The notes under the pieces: generated by a model
The model's input: the letters and a program-made list of their open reading frames with translations, nothing else
The model's database searches: none
Told to the model about the DNA's origin: nothing
Program-made: the position numbers and the translations under genes
Origin: Pseudomonadota bacterium
GTDB lineage: Bacteria > Pseudomonadota > Gammaproteobacteria > Xanthomonadales > Xanthomonadaceae
NCBI GenBank assembly: GCA_023388955.1
Contig: JAEWFH010000062.1
Span: 1-21,161 of the forward strand
Length of the DNA stretch: 21,161 nucleotides
Direction: 5' to 3'
Shown here: in pieces, positions 1-8,623 of the stretch
How positions within the stretch are numbered: position 1 is the first letter of the stretch
Layout of the letters: every line of letters begins with the position of its first letter

Positions 1-179
1 TGCACCAGCTGCGCACCGTCGCCGGCCAGATCGAAGGCCACACCATCTGCGCCTTCGGCGAAGCGGCGGCCTGGCCGATCCAGGGGTTCCTGCGCCAGTT
101 CTGGGACGAATTCGAGTACTACATCGTCAACGGTCATTCGATGGTTGACGGCAAGAAGGTGGAGGCTGCTGCCGCATGA
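1..179 (+). CDS. nuoF: NADH-quinone oxidoreductase subunit F, 3' end (partial)
   Basis: This is the C-terminal end of NuoF, the NADH- and FMN-binding subunit of the peripheral arm of complex I, which also carries the N3 4Fe-4S cluster. In the frame starting at base 3 it reads about 58 residues and stops at TGA 177-179. The segment includes GHTICAFGEAAAWPIQGF, the highly conserved NuoF tail, with its conserved Cys near the N3 ligand region, followed by LRQFWDEFEYYIVNG. The NADH and FMN sites lie upstream, outside the window. The stop overlaps the nuoG start as ATGA (176-179), so the two are probably translationally coupled. Family identity is secure; the 5' part cannot be assessed. Confidence 0.95.
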   Translation, partial: HQLRTVAGQIEGHTICAFGEAAAWPIQGFLRQFWDEFEYYIVNGHSMVDGKKVEAAAA

Positions 180-2416
180 GCGCGCAACCCATGAACCCGA
201 GCGAGGCGCCCGTGGCGCCGGAAGGACACGTCACCATCGAGATCGATGGGCAGACGATGTTCGCGCCTAAGGGGTCGATGATCATCCAGGCCGCCGACAA
301 GGCCGGTATCCCGATCCCGCGCTTCTGCTACCACGAGAAGCTGGCTATCGCGGCCAACTGCCGCATGTGCCTGGTCGACGTCGAGAAGATGGGCAAGCCG
401 GCACCGGCCTGCGCCACCCCGGTGATGGACGGCATGCGCGTGCAGACGCGCAGCGACAAGGCGCTGAAGTCGCAGCGCAACGTGATGGAGTTCCTGCTGA
501 TCAACCATCCGCTCGACTGCCCGGTCTGCGACCAGGGCGGCGAGTGCGAGCTGCAGGACCTGTCGCTGGGCTACGGCCGCTCGGTCAGCCGTTTCGTCGA
601 GCGCAAGCGCGTGGTTCCGGACGAGGACATCGGGCCGCTGGTGGCGACCGAGATGACGCGCTGCATCCACTGCACGCGCTGCATCCGGGTCACTTCCGAG
701 ATCGCCGGCACCTATGAGCTGGGCGGCATGTACCGCGGCGACCGCATGGCCATCGGCACCTGGGATGGCAAGCCGCTGATGACCGAGCTGTCGGGCAACG
801 TCATCGACGTCTGCCCGGTCGGCGCGCTGACCAACAAGCCGTTCCAGTTCCGGGCCCGCGCCTGGGAAATGCTCGCCCGCGAGTCACTGGGCTACCACGA
901 CGCCCTGGGCAGCAACCTGTTCCTGCACGTGCGGCGGGGCGAGGTCATGCGCACCGTCCCGCGTGACAACGAGGACGTCAACGAATGCTGGCTGTCCGAC
1001 CGTGACCGCTACTCGCACCTGGGCCTGTACGCCGCCGACCGCGCCGGCGTGCCCGAGATCCGCGAGAACGGCCAATGGCGCCAGGCCAGCTGGGAAGAGG
1101 CCCTGGGCCGCGCGGCGGACATCCTGCGCGCCAACGGCGGCGACCAGCTCGGCATGCTGGTGCATCCGGCGACCTCCAACGAGGAGGGCGAGCTGCTGGC
1201 CCGCCTGGCCGCGGCGCTGGGCACGGGCAACCTCGACCACCGCATCGGCCAGCTCGACCTGACCGATTCGGCCGTGGCCGAGCCGTTCGCGATGCCGGTC
1301 GCCGACATCGAGAAGGCGGACGCCATCGTCCTGGTCGGCACCAACCTGCGCCACGAGTTGCCGCTGGTGAATGCGCGCGTGCGCAAGGCCTGGCGCAACG
1401 GCGCCAAGGTCCACGCGGTCAACCCGGTCGACTTCGACCAGACCTTCGACCTGGCCGGCAAGCACCTCGTCGCGCCGTCGAAGATCGCCGACGTGCTGGC
1501 CGGCGGCGAGCTGCGCGAGGCGCTGCAGGGCACGTCGCGCGCGGTGGTGATCGTCGGTGCGCTGGCCGAGAACGGGGCCCACGCGGCCGCGATCCGCGAG
1601 GCCGCGCGTGGCCTTGCCGCTACCACCGGCGCCGCACTGTGCCGCATTCCGCAGGGTGCCAACGCGGTCGGCCTGTCCAACCTGGGCGTGTTGCCGAGCG
1701 GGCGCGACGCCCGCGGCATGCTCGCCGAGGCCCGTGGCGCCTACGTGCTGTACGGCATCGAGCCGGGTCTGGACTTCGTCGACACCGCAACCGCCATGCA
1801 GGCCCTGGGCAGCGCCCAGGTGGTGGCCTTCAGCCACTTCGCCTGCGAGTCGACCCGCGCGGTCGCCGACGTGATCCTGCCGGTCGGCCTGTTGCCGGAG
1901 ATCGAGGCGACGCTGACCAACCTGGATGGCCGCGAGCAGTCCACCAGCGCCGGCGGCAAGCTGCCGCGCGAGGCGCGCGAGGGCTGGAAGGTCCTGCGTG
2001 CCCTGGCGGGAATCCTGCAGGCGGACGGGTTCGGATTCACCGACCTGGCCGGACTGCGCGCGGGCATCGCGCCGCGCAACGTGCGCCCGGTCGCCGGTGC
2101 GCCGGTGCCGGAGGGAGAGGGCATGGAGGTTGCGGCCAGCGAAGCCATCTACCGCGTCGACGCGGTGGTGCGCCGCTCGCAGGCGCTGCAGTCGCATCCG
2201 CTCAACCAGGCGCCGCGGGCGGTGGTCCATCCCGGCGATGCACAGGCCGCAGGCCTGGCACAGGGCGGCACCGGCCGCTTCACCACCACCAGCGGTACCG
2301 CCACCCTGCCGGTGGAACTGAACCCGCGTGTCGCTCCCGGCACCGTTTGGATTGAAACCGGACATGCCGCCACCGCGCCCCTGCGCGCCGGTCGGCTGCA
2401 GCTCGGGAGGGCCTGA
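176..2416 (+). CDS. nuoG: NADH-quinone oxidoreductase subunit G
   Basis: Large iron-sulfur subunit of the complex I peripheral arm (746 aa), passing electrons from NuoF/NuoE toward NuoI. Visible cluster ligands: 2Fe-2S (N1b) Cys51, Cys62, Cys65, Cys79; His-ligated 4Fe-4S (N5) His111, Cys115, Cys118, Cys124; second 4Fe-4S (N4) Cys163, Cys166, Cys169 and Cys213 in CPVGALT. The remainder (about 220-746) is the molybdopterin-oxidoreductase-like domain, which is structural in this family. There is no Cys between 214 and 270 and Ser274 sits where the last ligand of the extra N7 cluster would be, so N7 is absent, as in mitochondrial-type NuoG. The protein is shorter than the E. coli one (about 908 aa). 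GGAGG at 161-165 supports the ATG at 176, which overlaps the nuoF stop. Met6 (191) is a less likely alternative start. Confidence 0.96.
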   Translation: MSAQPMNPSEAPVAPEGHVTIEIDGQTMFAPKGSMIIQAADKAGIPIPRFCYHEKLAIAANCRMCLVDVEKMGKPAPACATPVMDGMRVQTRSDKALKSQRNVMEFLLINHPLDCPVCDQGGECELQDLSLGYGRSVSRFVERKRVVPDEDIGPLVATEMTRCIHCTRCIRVTSEIAGTYELGGMYRGDRMAIGTWDGKPLMTELSGNVIDVCPVGALTNKPFQFRARAWEMLARESLGYHDALGSNLFLHVRRGEVMRTVPRDNEDVNECWLSDRDRYSHLGLYAADRAGVPEIRENGQWRQASWEEALGRAADILRANGGDQLGMLVHPATSNEEGELLARLAAALGTGNLDHRIGQLDLTDSAVAEPFAMPVADIEKADAIVLVGTNLRHELPLVNARVRKAWRNGAKVHAVNPVDFDQTFDLAGKHLVAPSKIADVLAGGELREALQGTSRAVVIVGALAENGAHAAAIREAARGLAATTGAALCRIPQGANAVGLSNLGVLPSGRDARGMLAEARGAYVLYGIEPGLDFVDTATAMQALGSAQVVAFSHFACESTRAVADVILPVGLLPEIEATLTNLDGREQSTSAGGKLPREAREGWKVLRALAGILQADGFGFTDLAGLRAGIAPRNVRPVAGAPVPEGEGMEVAASEAIYRVDAVVRRSQALQSHPLNQAPRAVVHPGDAQAAGLAQGGTGRFTTTSGTATLPVELNPRVAPGTVWIETGHAATAPLRAGRLQLGRA

Positions 2417-3468
2417 TGATGTTTGACCCGTTCCGCGACTGGCTGTTCGAGCTCGGCATGGTCGGTTCGACCGCGTGGATCGTCCTGAAGATCCTCGCGA
2501 TCGTCGTTCCGGTCATCCTCGCGGTGGCCTTCTACGTGCTGTGGGAGCGCAAACTGATCGGCTGGATGCACATCCGCGTCGGTCCCAAGCACGTGGGCTT
2601 CGGCATCCTCCAGACCTTCGCCGACGTCTTCAAGCTGCTGTTCAAGGAGCTGTTCCAGCCGGCGGCCTCGTCGAAGTTCCTGTTCCGGCTGGCGCCGCTG
2701 TTGGCGATGATCCCGGCCTTCGCGGCCTGGGCGGTGATCCCGTTCGACGCCCAGCTGGTGCTGTCGAACGCGAACGCCGGCCTGCTGTATCTGCTGGCGA
2801 TGACCTCGCTGGGCGTGTACGGCGTGATCCTGGCCGGCTGGGCCACCAACTCGAAGTACGCGCTGCTGGGTGCCCTGCGCGGCGCCGCGCAGATGGTGTC
2901 GTACGAGATCGCGATGGGCTTCTCGCTGGTCGGCGTGATGGTTGCCGCCGGCAGCCTGAACCTGACCGAGATCGTGATGGCGCAGTCGGGCAACAGCGGC
3001 CTGTTCGACTGGTTCCTGGTGCCGCTGCTGCCGTTGGCGGTGATCTACTTCGTGTCCGGCGTGGCCGAGACCAACCGCCTGCCGTTCGACATGGTCGAGG
3101 GCGAGTCGGAGATCACCGGCGGCCACCTGGTGGAGTACTCGGGCGCCGGCTTCGCGCTGTTCTTCCTGGCCGAGTACGCCAACATGATCCTGATCAGCTT
3201 CCTGGTCGCGATCTTCTTCCTGGGCGGCTGGCTGAGCCCGTTCCAGGGCTGGGGCATCCCGCTGCTGTCGGTCGACGGCTGGTGGTGGCTGCTGGCCAAG
3301 GTGTTCTTCTTCGCCAGTGCGTTCGTCTGGCTCCGCGCAAGCTTCCCGCGCTACCGCTACGACCAGATCATGCGCCTGGGCTGGAAGGTGTTCGTGCCGC
3401 TGGCGATCTTCTGGATCGTGGTGACTGCGTTGATGGCCTACTTCGGCGTGTTCGAGGCGGGGCGATAG
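2416..3468 (+). CDS. nuoH: NADH-quinone oxidoreductase subunit H
   Basis: Membrane subunit of complex I (350 aa; about eight transmembrane helices are known for the family) that joins the membrane arm to the peripheral arm and forms part of the quinone chamber. Characteristic conserved stretches are RVGPKHVGFGILQTFAD near residue 55, GALRGAAQMVSYE in the middle, and AETNRLPFDMVEGESE followed by EYSG, the acidic loop facing the quinone site. The C-terminus has FPRYRYDQIMRLGWKVF. The start ATG at 2416 overlaps the nuoG stop (TGATG). The next codon, at 2419, is also ATG and lies 8 nt after the Shine-Dalgarno GGGAGG (2405-2410), against 5 nt for the first, so translation may start one codon later. 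Position in the operon agrees with the family call. Confidence 0.96.
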   Translation: MMFDPFRDWLFELGMVGSTAWIVLKILAIVVPVILAVAFYVLWERKLIGWMHIRVGPKHVGFGILQTFADVFKLLFKELFQPAASSKFLFRLAPLLAMIPAFAAWAVIPFDAQLVLSNANAGLLYLLAMTSLGVYGVILAGWATNSKYALLGALRGAAQMVSYEIAMGFSLVGVMVAAGSLNLTEIVMAQSGNSGLFDWFLVPLLPLAVIYFVSGVAETNRLPFDMVEGESEITGGHLVEYSGAGFALFFLAEYANMILISFLVAIFFLGGWLSPFQGWGIPLLSVDGWWWLLAKVFFFASAFVWLRASFPRYRYDQIMRLGWKVFVPLAIFWIVVTALMAYFGVFEAGR

Positions 3469-3477
3469 GACAGGGAC

Positions 3478-3966
3478 ATGAACCGGATTTTTTCCTACCT
3501 CAAGAGCCTGCTGCTGATCGAGATGCTGCAGGGCCTGTGGCTCACCCTGAAGTACGTGGGCAAGCCGAAGTACACGCTCATGTACCCGATGGAGAAGGTG
3601 CCGCAGTCGCCGCGCTTCCGCGGCATCCATGCGCTGCGCCGGTACGCCAACGGCGAGGAGCGCTGCATCGCGTGCAAGCTGTGCGAGGCGGTGTGTCCGG
3701 CGCTGGCGATCACCATTGACTCGGAGCGTCGCGAGGACGGTACCCGCCGTACCACCCGCTACGACATCGACCTGTTCAAGTGCATCTACTGCGGCTTCTG
3801 CGAGGAGTCGTGCCCGGTGGACTCGATCGTGGAAACCCACGTGCACGAGTACCACTTCGACCAGCGCGGCCAGAACATCGTGACCAAGCCGCAGCTGCTG
3901 GCCATTGGCGACCGCCTGGAGGCGGAGATCGCCGAACGCCGCGCCGCCGACGCGCCCTACCGCTGA
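3478..3966 (+). CDS. nuoI: NADH-quinone oxidoreductase subunit I
   Basis: Ferredoxin-like subunit (162 aa) carrying clusters N6a and N6b, which relay electrons from NuoG toward NuoB and quinone. Two complete 4Fe-4S motifs are visible: Cys63, Cys66, Cys69, Cys73 (CIACKLCEAVCP) and Cys102, Cys105, Cys108, Cys112 (CIYCGFCEESCP). The N-terminal amphipathic segment (about 1-30) fits membrane association, and the YPMEKVPQSPRFRGIHALRRY stretch is typical of the family. Length matches the usual roughly 162-residue form. An AGGA at 3467-3470, overlapping the nuoH stop, lies 7 nt before ATG 3478. The stop is followed at once by nuoJ. Confidence 0.97.
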   Translation: MNRIFSYLKSLLLIEMLQGLWLTLKYVGKPKYTLMYPMEKVPQSPRFRGIHALRRYANGEERCIACKLCEAVCPALAITIDSERREDGTRRTTRYDIDLFKCIYCGFCEESCPVDSIVETHVHEYHFDQRGQNIVTKPQLLAIGDRLEAEIAERRAADAPYR

Positions 3967-3975
3967 GTGCCCGAC

Positions 3976-4653
3976 ATGCAACTGGCTTCCCTGGCTTTCC
4001 TGGTTTTCGCCCTGGTCGCGGTACTCGCGGCCGTCGGGGTGATCAGCTTCCGCAACCCGGTGCACGCGGCGCTGTCGCTGGTGCTCACCTTCTTCTCGGT
4101 CGCCTGCGTGTGGATCATCGCCGGCGCCGAGTTCCTGGGCGTGGCGCTGGTGGTCATCTACGTCGGTGCGGTGATGGTGCTGCTGCTGTTCGTGGTGATG
4201 ATGCTCGAGGTCGACCTGGCGCCGGTGCGCGAGGGCTACGTGCGCTACCTGCCGGTCGGGCTTCTGGTCGCGGTGGTGATGCTGGTCGAGATCCTGGTGC
4301 TGATCGGCGCCTTCGCGCTCACCTCCGAGCCGCTGCCGGTGCACGCCGCGTCGACCGGTGAGGCCAGCAACACCAAGTGGCTGGCGATGGCGCTGTTCAC
4401 CGAGTTCCTGCTGCCGTTCGAGACCGCGGCAGTGATCCTCACCGTGGCGGTGATCGCGGCGGTGATGCTGACCCTGCGCCGGCGCCCGAACACCCGGCGC
4501 CAGAACCCCGGCGAGCAGTCGCGGGTGCGCGCCGCCGACCGGATCCGCCTGGTTGGCATGAAGGCCGAATCCGCCGCGCCCGCGCCGACGCCGCGCTCGC
4601 TGCGTGGCGGCGTGGCGGGCAACCAGGCCGCAGACAACGAGGGAGCCAACTGA
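3976..4653 (+). CDS. nuoJ: NADH-quinone oxidoreductase subunit J
   Basis: Membrane-arm subunit of complex I, five transmembrane helices in the family, including the helix whose turn controls proton and quinone coupling. Recognisable segments are FRNPVHAALSLVLTFFSVA near residue 25 and EFLGVALVVIYVGAVMVLLLFVVMML. I chose ATG 3976 (225 aa) because it places the RNPVHAAL motif about 25 residues from the N-terminus, as in relatives. An in-frame GTG at 3967 directly abuts the nuoI stop and would add three residues (228 aa). No strong Shine-Dalgarno distinguishes them. After the last helix there is a hydrophilic Arg-rich tail of about 55 residues (RRRPNTRRQNPGEQSRVRAA onward). The tail core is shared with beta/gammaproteobacterial NuoJ, but the last 25 residues or so look like a local extension. 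The stop overlaps nuoK (TGATG). Confidence 0.94.
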   Translation: MQLASLAFLVFALVAVLAAVGVISFRNPVHAALSLVLTFFSVACVWIIAGAEFLGVALVVIYVGAVMVLLLFVVMMLEVDLAPVREGYVRYLPVGLLVAVVMLVEILVLIGAFALTSEPLPVHAASTGEASNTKWLAMALFTEFLLPFETAAVILTVAVIAAVMLTLRRRPNTRRQNPGEQSRVRAADRIRLVGMKAESAAPAPTPRSLRGGVAGNQAADNEGAN

Positions 4654-4976
4654 TGGACCTGTTTTCCTCCGGCCTTGCCCTGGGCCACCTGCTGACGCTG
4701 GGGGCGGTGCTGTTCTGCATCTCGGTCGCGGGCATCTTCATCAACCGCAAGAACGTGATCGTGCTGCTGATGTGCATCGAGCTGATGCTGCTGTCGGTGA
4801 ACATCAACTTCGTCGCGTTCTCGCGCCAGCTCGGTGACCCGTCCGGCCAGGTGTTCGTGTTCTTCATCCTGACCGTCGCCGCCGCAGAGGCCGCCATCGG
4901 CCTGGCGATCCTGGTCACGCTTTTCCGCAACCGGCGCACGATCAACGTGGCCGAAATCGACATGATGAAGGGTTGA
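4653..4976 (+). CDS. nuoK: NADH-quinone oxidoreductase subunit K
   Basis: Small membrane-arm subunit (107 aa, three helices) homologous to MrpC and ND4L. It carries the conserved membrane glutamates needed for proton translocation: the CIELMLLSVN segment in helix 2, and the AEAAIGLAIL segment in helix 3. The protein ends with the family signature LFRNRRTINVAEIDMMKG. The ATG at 4653 overlaps the nuoJ stop and follows GAGGGAG around 4639-4645. This start gives a protein about six residues longer at the N-terminus than the commonest 101-residue form. An upstream in-frame extension exists but lies inside nuoJ and is rejected. Confidence 0.96.
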   Translation: MDLFSSGLALGHLLTLGAVLFCISVAGIFINRKNVIVLLMCIELMLLSVNINFVAFSRQLGDPSGQVFVFFILTVAAAEAAIGLAILVTLFRNRRTINVAEIDMMKG

Positions 4977-4980
4977 TCCG

Positions 4981-7041
4981 ATGCCGGGCATGGAGTTCAC
5001 GCTTTCCAAGTCGGTGTTGCTGGCCATCGTGCTGGCACCGCTCGCCGGCGCGTTGCTGGCCGGCTTCGCCGGCCGCTGGATCGGCCGCGCCGGGGCGCAC
5101 ACCGCGACCATCCTGGGTGTAGGCATCAGCTGCGCGCTGTCGTGCTGGGTGCTGTGGCAGCTGGTCGGGCAGGGCGCGGCGCCGTTCAACGAGAACCTGT
5201 ACACCTGGTTCCAGGTGGGCGGGCTCGAGGCGCACGTCGGCTTCATGGTCGACACCCTGACCGCGATGATGATGGTCGTGGTGACCTTCGTCGCGCTGCT
5301 GGTGCACGTCTACACCATCGGCTACATGCACGAGGACGACGGCTACCAGCGGTTCTTCGCCTACATCTCGCTGTTCACGTTCTCGATGCTCATGCTGGTG
5401 ATGAGCAACAACTTCGTGCAGCTGTTCTTCGGCTGGGAGGCGGTGGGCCTGGTGTCCTACCTGCTGATCGGCTTCTGGTTCAAGAAGCCGTCGGCGGTGT
5501 TCGCCAACCTCAAGGCGTTCCTGGTCAACCGCGTCGGTGACTTCGGTTTCCTGCTGGGCATCGCCGGCGTGGTGCTGGTGTTCGGCTCGCTCGACTACGC
5601 GACCGTGTTCGCCAACGCACCGATGCTCGAAGGCCTGTCGATCGCCGTGATCCCGGGCTACGAGTGGTCGGTGGCGACGCTGATCTGCATCCTGTTGTTC
5701 ATCGGTGCGATGGGCAAGTCGGCGCAGGTGCCGCTGCACGTGTGGCTTCCGGACTCGATGGAAGGCCCGACCCCGATCTCGGCACTGATCCACGCCGCGA
5801 CCATGGTCACCGCCGGCATCTTCATGGTGGCGCGCATGTCGCCGCTGTTTGAGCTGAGCGATACCGCGCTGAGCTTCATCCTGTTCATCGGTGCCACCAC
5901 GGCGTTCTTCACCGGCCTGATCGGCATCGTGCAGAACGACATCAAGCGCGTGGTCGCCTACTCCACGCTGTCGCAGCTGGGCTACATGACCGTCGCGCTG
6001 GGCGTGTCGGCGTACTCGGCGGCGGTGTACCACCTGATGACCCACGCCTTCTTCAAGGCGCTGCTGTTCCTGGGTGCGGGCTCGGTGATCATCGCCATGC
6101 ACCACGAGCAGGACATGCGCAGGATGGGCGGCCTGCGCCGCTACATGCCGGTGACCTACATCACCATGGTGATCGGCACCTTGGCGCTGGTAGGCACCCC
6201 GTTCTTCAGCGGCTTCTACTCCAAGGACACCATCGTCGAGGCCGCGGCCCACGCCGCGGAACAGGGCGGCTGGGTCGCGCAGTACGCGCACTGGGCGGTG
6301 CTGCTGGGTGCCTTTGTGACCGCGTTCTACAGCTTCCGGCTGCTGTACCTGACCTTCCACGGCGGCGAGCGCTTCCGTGACGCGGCCGCGGCCCACGATG
6401 AGGCGCACGGCCACGACGAGCACCATGTGCACGAGCCGAAGGAGTCGCCGTGGGTGGTGACCCTGCCGCTGGTGCTGCTGGCCATCCCGTCGGTGATCAT
6501 CGGCTTCTTCACCGCCGGTCCGATGCTGTTCGGTACCAACTGGAGCGGATCGGCGGAGCAGCTGCCGTTCTTCCTGGGCTCGATCGACCTGGCGGCCGCG
6601 CGCGACACCGTCGCCGCCGTTGGCGAGGCGGTCTGGCACGGGCCGGTGGCCTATGCACTGCACGGTTTCCAGGCGCCGGTGTTCTGGCTGACCCTGGCCG
6701 GCTTCGCCCTGGCGACCTTCCTGTACCTGTTCCGTCCCGACCTGCCGGGCAAGGCGCGCCATGCGCTGGCCCTGCCGGTACGGGTGCTGGAGGACAAGTA
6801 CGGCTTCGACCGGTTGTGGATCGACGGTCTCGCCGGCGGCAGCTATGCGCTCGGCCGGGTGTTCCGCTGGTTCGACACCTGGATCATCGACGGGCTGTTC
6901 GTCAACGGCTCGGCGCGCGTGGTCGACCTGGTCGCCAGCGTCAGCCGCCGTGCCCAGACCGGCTACCTCTACCACTACGCCTTCGCGATGATCCTCGGCC
7001 TGATCGTGTTGCTGGCCGTGCTCATCCGTACCTTGAACTGA
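4981..7041 (+). CDS. nuoL: NADH-quinone oxidoreductase subunit L
   Basis: Distal antiporter-like proton-pumping subunit (686 aa), homologous to MrpA and ND5. It should contain about 16 transmembrane helices plus the long lateral helix near the C-terminus. The key proton-path residues are seen: Glu153 in FFGWEAVGLVSYLLIGFWF (equivalent to E. coli Glu144) and Lys246 in GAMGKSAQVPLHVWLPDSM (equivalent to Lys229), followed by EGPTPISALIHAATMVTAG. A His-rich loop with six His in 13 residues (472-484) lies between membrane segments. The start ATG 4981 is 4 nt after the nuoK stop, with AAGGG at 4968-4972. ATG 4990 is a possible alternative. Identity is secure by motifs and position. Confidence 0.96.
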   Translation: MPGMEFTLSKSVLLAIVLAPLAGALLAGFAGRWIGRAGAHTATILGVGISCALSCWVLWQLVGQGAAPFNENLYTWFQVGGLEAHVGFMVDTLTAMMMVVVTFVALLVHVYTIGYMHEDDGYQRFFAYISLFTFSMLMLVMSNNFVQLFFGWEAVGLVSYLLIGFWFKKPSAVFANLKAFLVNRVGDFGFLLGIAGVVLVFGSLDYATVFANAPMLEGLSIAVIPGYEWSVATLICILLFIGAMGKSAQVPLHVWLPDSMEGPTPISALIHAATMVTAGIFMVARMSPLFELSDTALSFILFIGATTAFFTGLIGIVQNDIKRVVAYSTLSQLGYMTVALGVSAYSAAVYHLMTHAFFKALLFLGAGSVIIAMHHEQDMRRMGGLRRYMPVTYITMVIGTLALVGTPFFSGFYSKDTIVEAAAHAAEQGGWVAQYAHWAVLLGAFVTAFYSFRLLYLTFHGGERFRDAAAAHDEAHGHDEHHVHEPKESPWVVTLPLVLLAIPSVIIGFFTAGPMLFGTNWSGSAEQLPFFLGSIDLAAARDTVAAVGEAVWHGPVAYALHGFQAPVFWLTLAGFALATFLYLFRPDLPGKARHALALPVRVLEDKYGFDRLWIDGLAGGSYALGRVFRWFDTWIIDGLFVNGSARVVDLVASVSRRAQTGYLYHYAFAMILGLIVLLAVLIRTLN

Positions 7042-7054
7042 CCAGGACCGCGAC

Positions 7055-8578
7055 GTGACCCCTGAGCCTCTCCACAGCGCGATGCCCTTGCTGAGCCTGC
7101 TTGTCTGGCTGCCGATCATCGGTGGCCTGCTGACCCTCGCCATCGGACCGCGCGACAACGCGGCGCGCTGGTTCGCCACCCTCGTCGCAGCGGCCACGCT
7201 GCTGCTGACGATCCCGCTGTTCACCGGCTTCGAGTACGGCACGGCGGCGATGCAGTTCGTCGAGAACCGGGCCTGGATCCCGGCCTTCGACATCCGCTAC
7301 CACCTGGGCGTGGATGGCTTCTCGGTGCCGTTGATCGGCCTGACCTCGCTGACCTCGCTGCTGGTGCTGATCGGCGCCTGGAACGTCAACAGCCGGGTCA
7401 GCCAGTACTACGCGTGCTTCCTGATCCTCGAAGGACTGATGATCGGCGTGTTCGCGGCGCTGGACGCGATGCTGTTCTACGTGTTCTTCGAGTTCATGCT
7501 GGTGCCGATGTTCATCATCATCGGCGTGTGGGGCGGCCCGCGCCGGGTGTACGCGTCGATCAAGTTCTTCCTGTACACCTTCCTGGGCTCGCTGTTCATG
7601 CTGCTGGGCCTGATCTACCTGTACATGCAGGGCGGCAGCTGGCAGATCGCCGACATGGTGCAGCTGCAGCTGTCGGCCACCGAGCAGATGTGGCTGCTGT
7701 TCGCCTTCGTGCTCGCATTCGCGGTAAAGGTGCCGATGTTCCCGGTGCACACCTGGCTGCCGGACGCGCACGTGGAGGCGCCGACCGCGGGCTCGGTGAT
7801 CCTGGCCGCGATCATGCTGAAGATCGGTGGCTACGGCTTCCTGCGCTTCGCGTTGCCGATCGCCCCGGACGCGGGAGCCGAGTGGGCCTGGCTGTTGATC
7901 GTGCTGAGCCTGGTCGCGGTGGTCTACGTGGGCCTGGTGGCACTGGCCCAGGACGACATGAAGAAGCTGGTCGCGTACTCCTCGGTGTCGCACATGGGCT
8001 TCGTGACCCTGGGTATCTTCATCGCCTTCGGGCTGGTGCGCGAGTACGGCAATGTCGACGGCGCGCAGCTGGGCCTGCAGGGCGCGATGGTGCAGATGAT
8101 CAGCCATGGCTTCATCTCCGGCGCCATGTTCACCAGCATCGGCGTGCTCTACGACCGCATGCATACCCGGCGGATTTCCGACTACGGTGGCGTCGGCGGG
8201 CCGATGCGCTGGTTCGCGCTGTTCTACGTGCTGTTCGCGATGGCCAACTCCGGCCTGCCGGGCACGTCGGGCTTCGTCGGCGAGTTCATGGTCGTGGTCG
8301 CCAGCTTCCAGCTGCATCCGCTGATCGCCCTGTTCGCGGCGCTTACGCTGATCATCGGCGCGGGCTACTCGCTGTGGCTGGTCAAGCGCGTGCTGTGGGG
8401 CCCGGTCGCCAATGACAACGTTGCCCGGCTCAAGGACATCAACGGGCGCGAGTGGACGGTACTGGGCGTGTTCGCCATCGGTACGCTGCTGCTGGGCGTG
8501 TATCCCAAGCCGCTGACCGACCTGATGGAGCCCACCGTCGCCAACCTGGTGATGCAGATCGCCACCTCCAAGCTCTAA
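7055..8578 (+). CDS. nuoM: NADH-quinone oxidoreductase subunit M
   Basis: Antiporter-like proton-pumping subunit of complex I (507 aa; 14 helices in the family), homologous to ND4 and MrpD. Glu146 in LFYVFFEFMLVPMFIIIGVW and Lys225 in FAVKVPMFPVHTWLPDAHVE match the essential Glu and Lys of E. coli NuoM. The following EAPTAGSVILAAIMLKIGGYG is diagnostic. The start is GTG at 7055, supported by AGGA at 7044-7047 with 7 nt spacing. An in-frame ATG at 7082 would begin MPLLSLLVWLP, which aligns well with the first helix of relatives, so the true start could be either. It follows nuoL by 13 nt and ends with TAA. Confidence 0.96.
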   Translation: MTPEPLHSAMPLLSLLVWLPIIGGLLTLAIGPRDNAARWFATLVAAATLLLTIPLFTGFEYGTAAMQFVENRAWIPAFDIRYHLGVDGFSVPLIGLTSLTSLLVLIGAWNVNSRVSQYYACFLILEGLMIGVFAALDAMLFYVFFEFMLVPMFIIIGVWGGPRRVYASIKFFLYTFLGSLFMLLGLIYLYMQGGSWQIADMVQLQLSATEQMWLLFAFVLAFAVKVPMFPVHTWLPDAHVEAPTAGSVILAAIMLKIGGYGFLRFALPIAPDAGAEWAWLLIVLSLVAVVYVGLVALAQDDMKKLVAYSSVSHMGFVTLGIFIAFGLVREYGNVDGAQLGLQGAMVQMISHGFISGAMFTSIGVLYDRMHTRRISDYGGVGGPMRWFALFYVLFAMANSGLPGTSGFVGEFMVVVASFQLHPLIALFAALTLIIGAGYSLWLVKRVLWGPVANDNVARLKDINGREWTVLGVFAIGTLLLGVYPKPLTDLMEPTVANLVMQIATSKL

Positions 8579-8623
8579 GACCGGCGACCGCCCCCGGGCG
8601 TGCCGACCAATGCGAGATTCCAG

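Noticed and set aside
4942..7293. A 783-codon minus-strand open frame opposite nuoL
   Set aside because: Same artefact of high GC third positions: low-complexity His/Gln/Arg composition, no family motif, no separate signals.
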